From NCBI GenBank assembly GCA_003451675.1, contig DMCY01000097.1, positions 1 through 53,239 of the forward strand: a stretch of DNA of 53,239 bases, given 5' to 3'. Positions 52,854-53,239 of this stretch are shown one piece after another. The notes under the pieces are model-generated. The model worked only from the letters and a program-made list of their open reading frames with translations. It had not been told where the DNA came from and did not search any database. The stretch's first letter is position 1, and each line of letters begins with the position of its first letter. This DNA is from Candidatus Atribacteria bacterium. Its GTDB lineage: Bacteria; Atribacterota; JS1; SB-45; 34-128. The translations under genes were made by a program, and so were the position numbers.

Positions 52854-52940
52854 GCTCTGGTGGGCCTTGCGGACTTCAAATCCGTGGGCGGTAATTAATG
52901 GTAATTGCCGCGGTGGGTTCGATTCCTACCCCTCCCGCCA
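52842..52940 (+). tRNA. selC: tRNA-Sec (anticodon UCA)
   Basis: Folds as a selenocysteine tRNA of 99 bases with encoded CCA. The D arm has six pairs and a four-base loop (AGGCTC-TGGT-GGGCCT). The anticodon loop is CTTCAAA with anticodon TCA. The long variable arm has nine pairs (GCGGTAATT with AATTGCCGC). The T loop is TTCGATT. The acceptor GGGAGCGG pairs with the 3' strand except for a C-C clash at position 6, and the acceptor plus T helix gives 12 rather than the usual 13 pairs. The first 12 bases are the last codons and stop of grdA, so RNase P cleavage would remove the grdA stop codon from a shared transcript. Confidence 0.93.
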
Positions 52941-53029
52941 TTAATTTTTAACTTTAGGAAATTTTTTTTATTTTAACTTTCATTATTAGCTTTATTTTAA
53001 AAAAATTATCAAAGGAGAAATTTTACTAA

Positions 53030-53239
53030 TTGAAAAATAATACAGATACGGACAATAATAATTTAAATTTATTACTTTCAAAATCCCCAGTGTAGAGATA
53101 ATCCTTTAAAATAAAAATTTACAGCCTTTAATAAAAAAACATTCAGGAAAAATGCTTATCCAAGCGGCAAGAAAAGTTATCTCTGAAGAGAAAAAAAATG
53201 CACATATAAATGGACGCCTCGACTCAGCGTTAGAGAGGA
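53030..53239 (+). pseudogene. selA: selA-like gene start with frameshift and stop (runs off the window)
   Basis: After AAAGGAGAA, a TTG at 53030 begins a frame whose LNLLLSKS looks like the start of L-seryl-tRNA(Sec) selenium transferase. One base appears missing in the A-run near 53080, and the next frame continues PSVEIIL, then TAA at 53107-53109, then NKNLQPLIKKHSGKMLIQAA and VISEEKKNAHING to the window end. Both lesions are in the N-terminal domain that binds tRNA-Sec. An ATG at about 53152 is in the later frame and could give a protein lacking about 40 residues. Either the gene is decaying or the reads hold errors. Placement after tRNA-Sec supports the identity. Confidence 0.68.

Noticed and set aside
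1..53239. CRISPR array, prophage, transposase or rRNA genes
   Set aside because: No regularly spaced repeats, phage genes, transposase frames or rRNA sequence were seen anywhere in the window.

Overview
The window is about one-third GC by eye and reads almost entirely rightward on the + strand. It looks like a chromosomal catabolic region of a strictly anaerobic, selenium-using fermenter. Oxygen-sensitive ferredoxin enzymes (two indolepyruvate-type oxidoreductases, a tungsten-type aldehyde oxidoreductase), ADP-forming acyl-CoA synthetases, a molybdenum hydroxylase and glycine-reductase-type selenoproteins point to ATP from amino acids, purines/pyrimidines or related N-heterocycles. The base composition, PyrR attenuators and grd genes would suit low-GC Clostridia-like bacteria or Atribacterota; the sequence alone does not settle the lineage.

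Region 1 (1-6281): two short palindromic repeats, a DppA-type D-aminopeptidase, a uracil permease behind two tandem PyrR-type attenuators, and a polar amino acid ABC transporter with an internal hairpin after the binding protein. Region 2 (6371-13529): indolepyruvate oxidoreductase (iorAB), acyl-CoA synthetase alpha, then broken genes (acyl-CoA synthetase beta joined to the tail of a xanthine dehydrogenase FAD subunit, then the tail of a molybdopterin subunit), followed by the yqeC-mocA-yqeB set that marks selenium-dependent molybdenum hydroxylases. Region 3 (13945-32037): an FCD-type regulator with a clear operator, then a long collinear run: hyuA, hyuB, opine-type dehydrogenase, YgeW-like carbamoyltransferase, three-subunit molybdenum hydroxylase, SsnA-like amidohydrolase, PreA-like flavoprotein, and a second complete acyl-CoA synthetase/iorAB module. 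This looks like a pathway that opens an N-heterocycle, moves a carbamoyl group and sends a 2-oxo acid to acyl-CoA and ATP. Region 4 (32091-40292): zinc alcohol dehydrogenase, DhnA/LsrF-type aldolase, FGGY kinase and a BMP-type (nucleoside-like) ABC transporter.

Region 5 (40547-53239) is the most unusual. An HTH-cupin regulator with two phased palindromes precedes a glycine/sarcosine/betaine-reductase-like set: grdB (in-frame UGA), grdE, a fused grdC-grdD, a thioredoxin and grdA (in-frame UGA). Inside it sit a ferredoxin, an aldehyde ferredoxin oxidoreductase and a MoaD-like protein, plus a cysteine desulfurase-SelD fusion lying between fragments of a duplicated grdE-ferredoxin unit. The GrdE-like protein has Tyr where I expect the pyruvoyl-forming Cys, so the substrate chemistry may differ from known glycine reductase. 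tRNA-Sec starts inside the last codons of grdA, and a selA-like gene with at least two lesions follows to the window edge.

The clearest theme is selenium: both branches (selenocysteine and the labile selenium of molybdenum hydroxylases) are represented and both need SelD. The clearest structural theme is duplication followed by decay.
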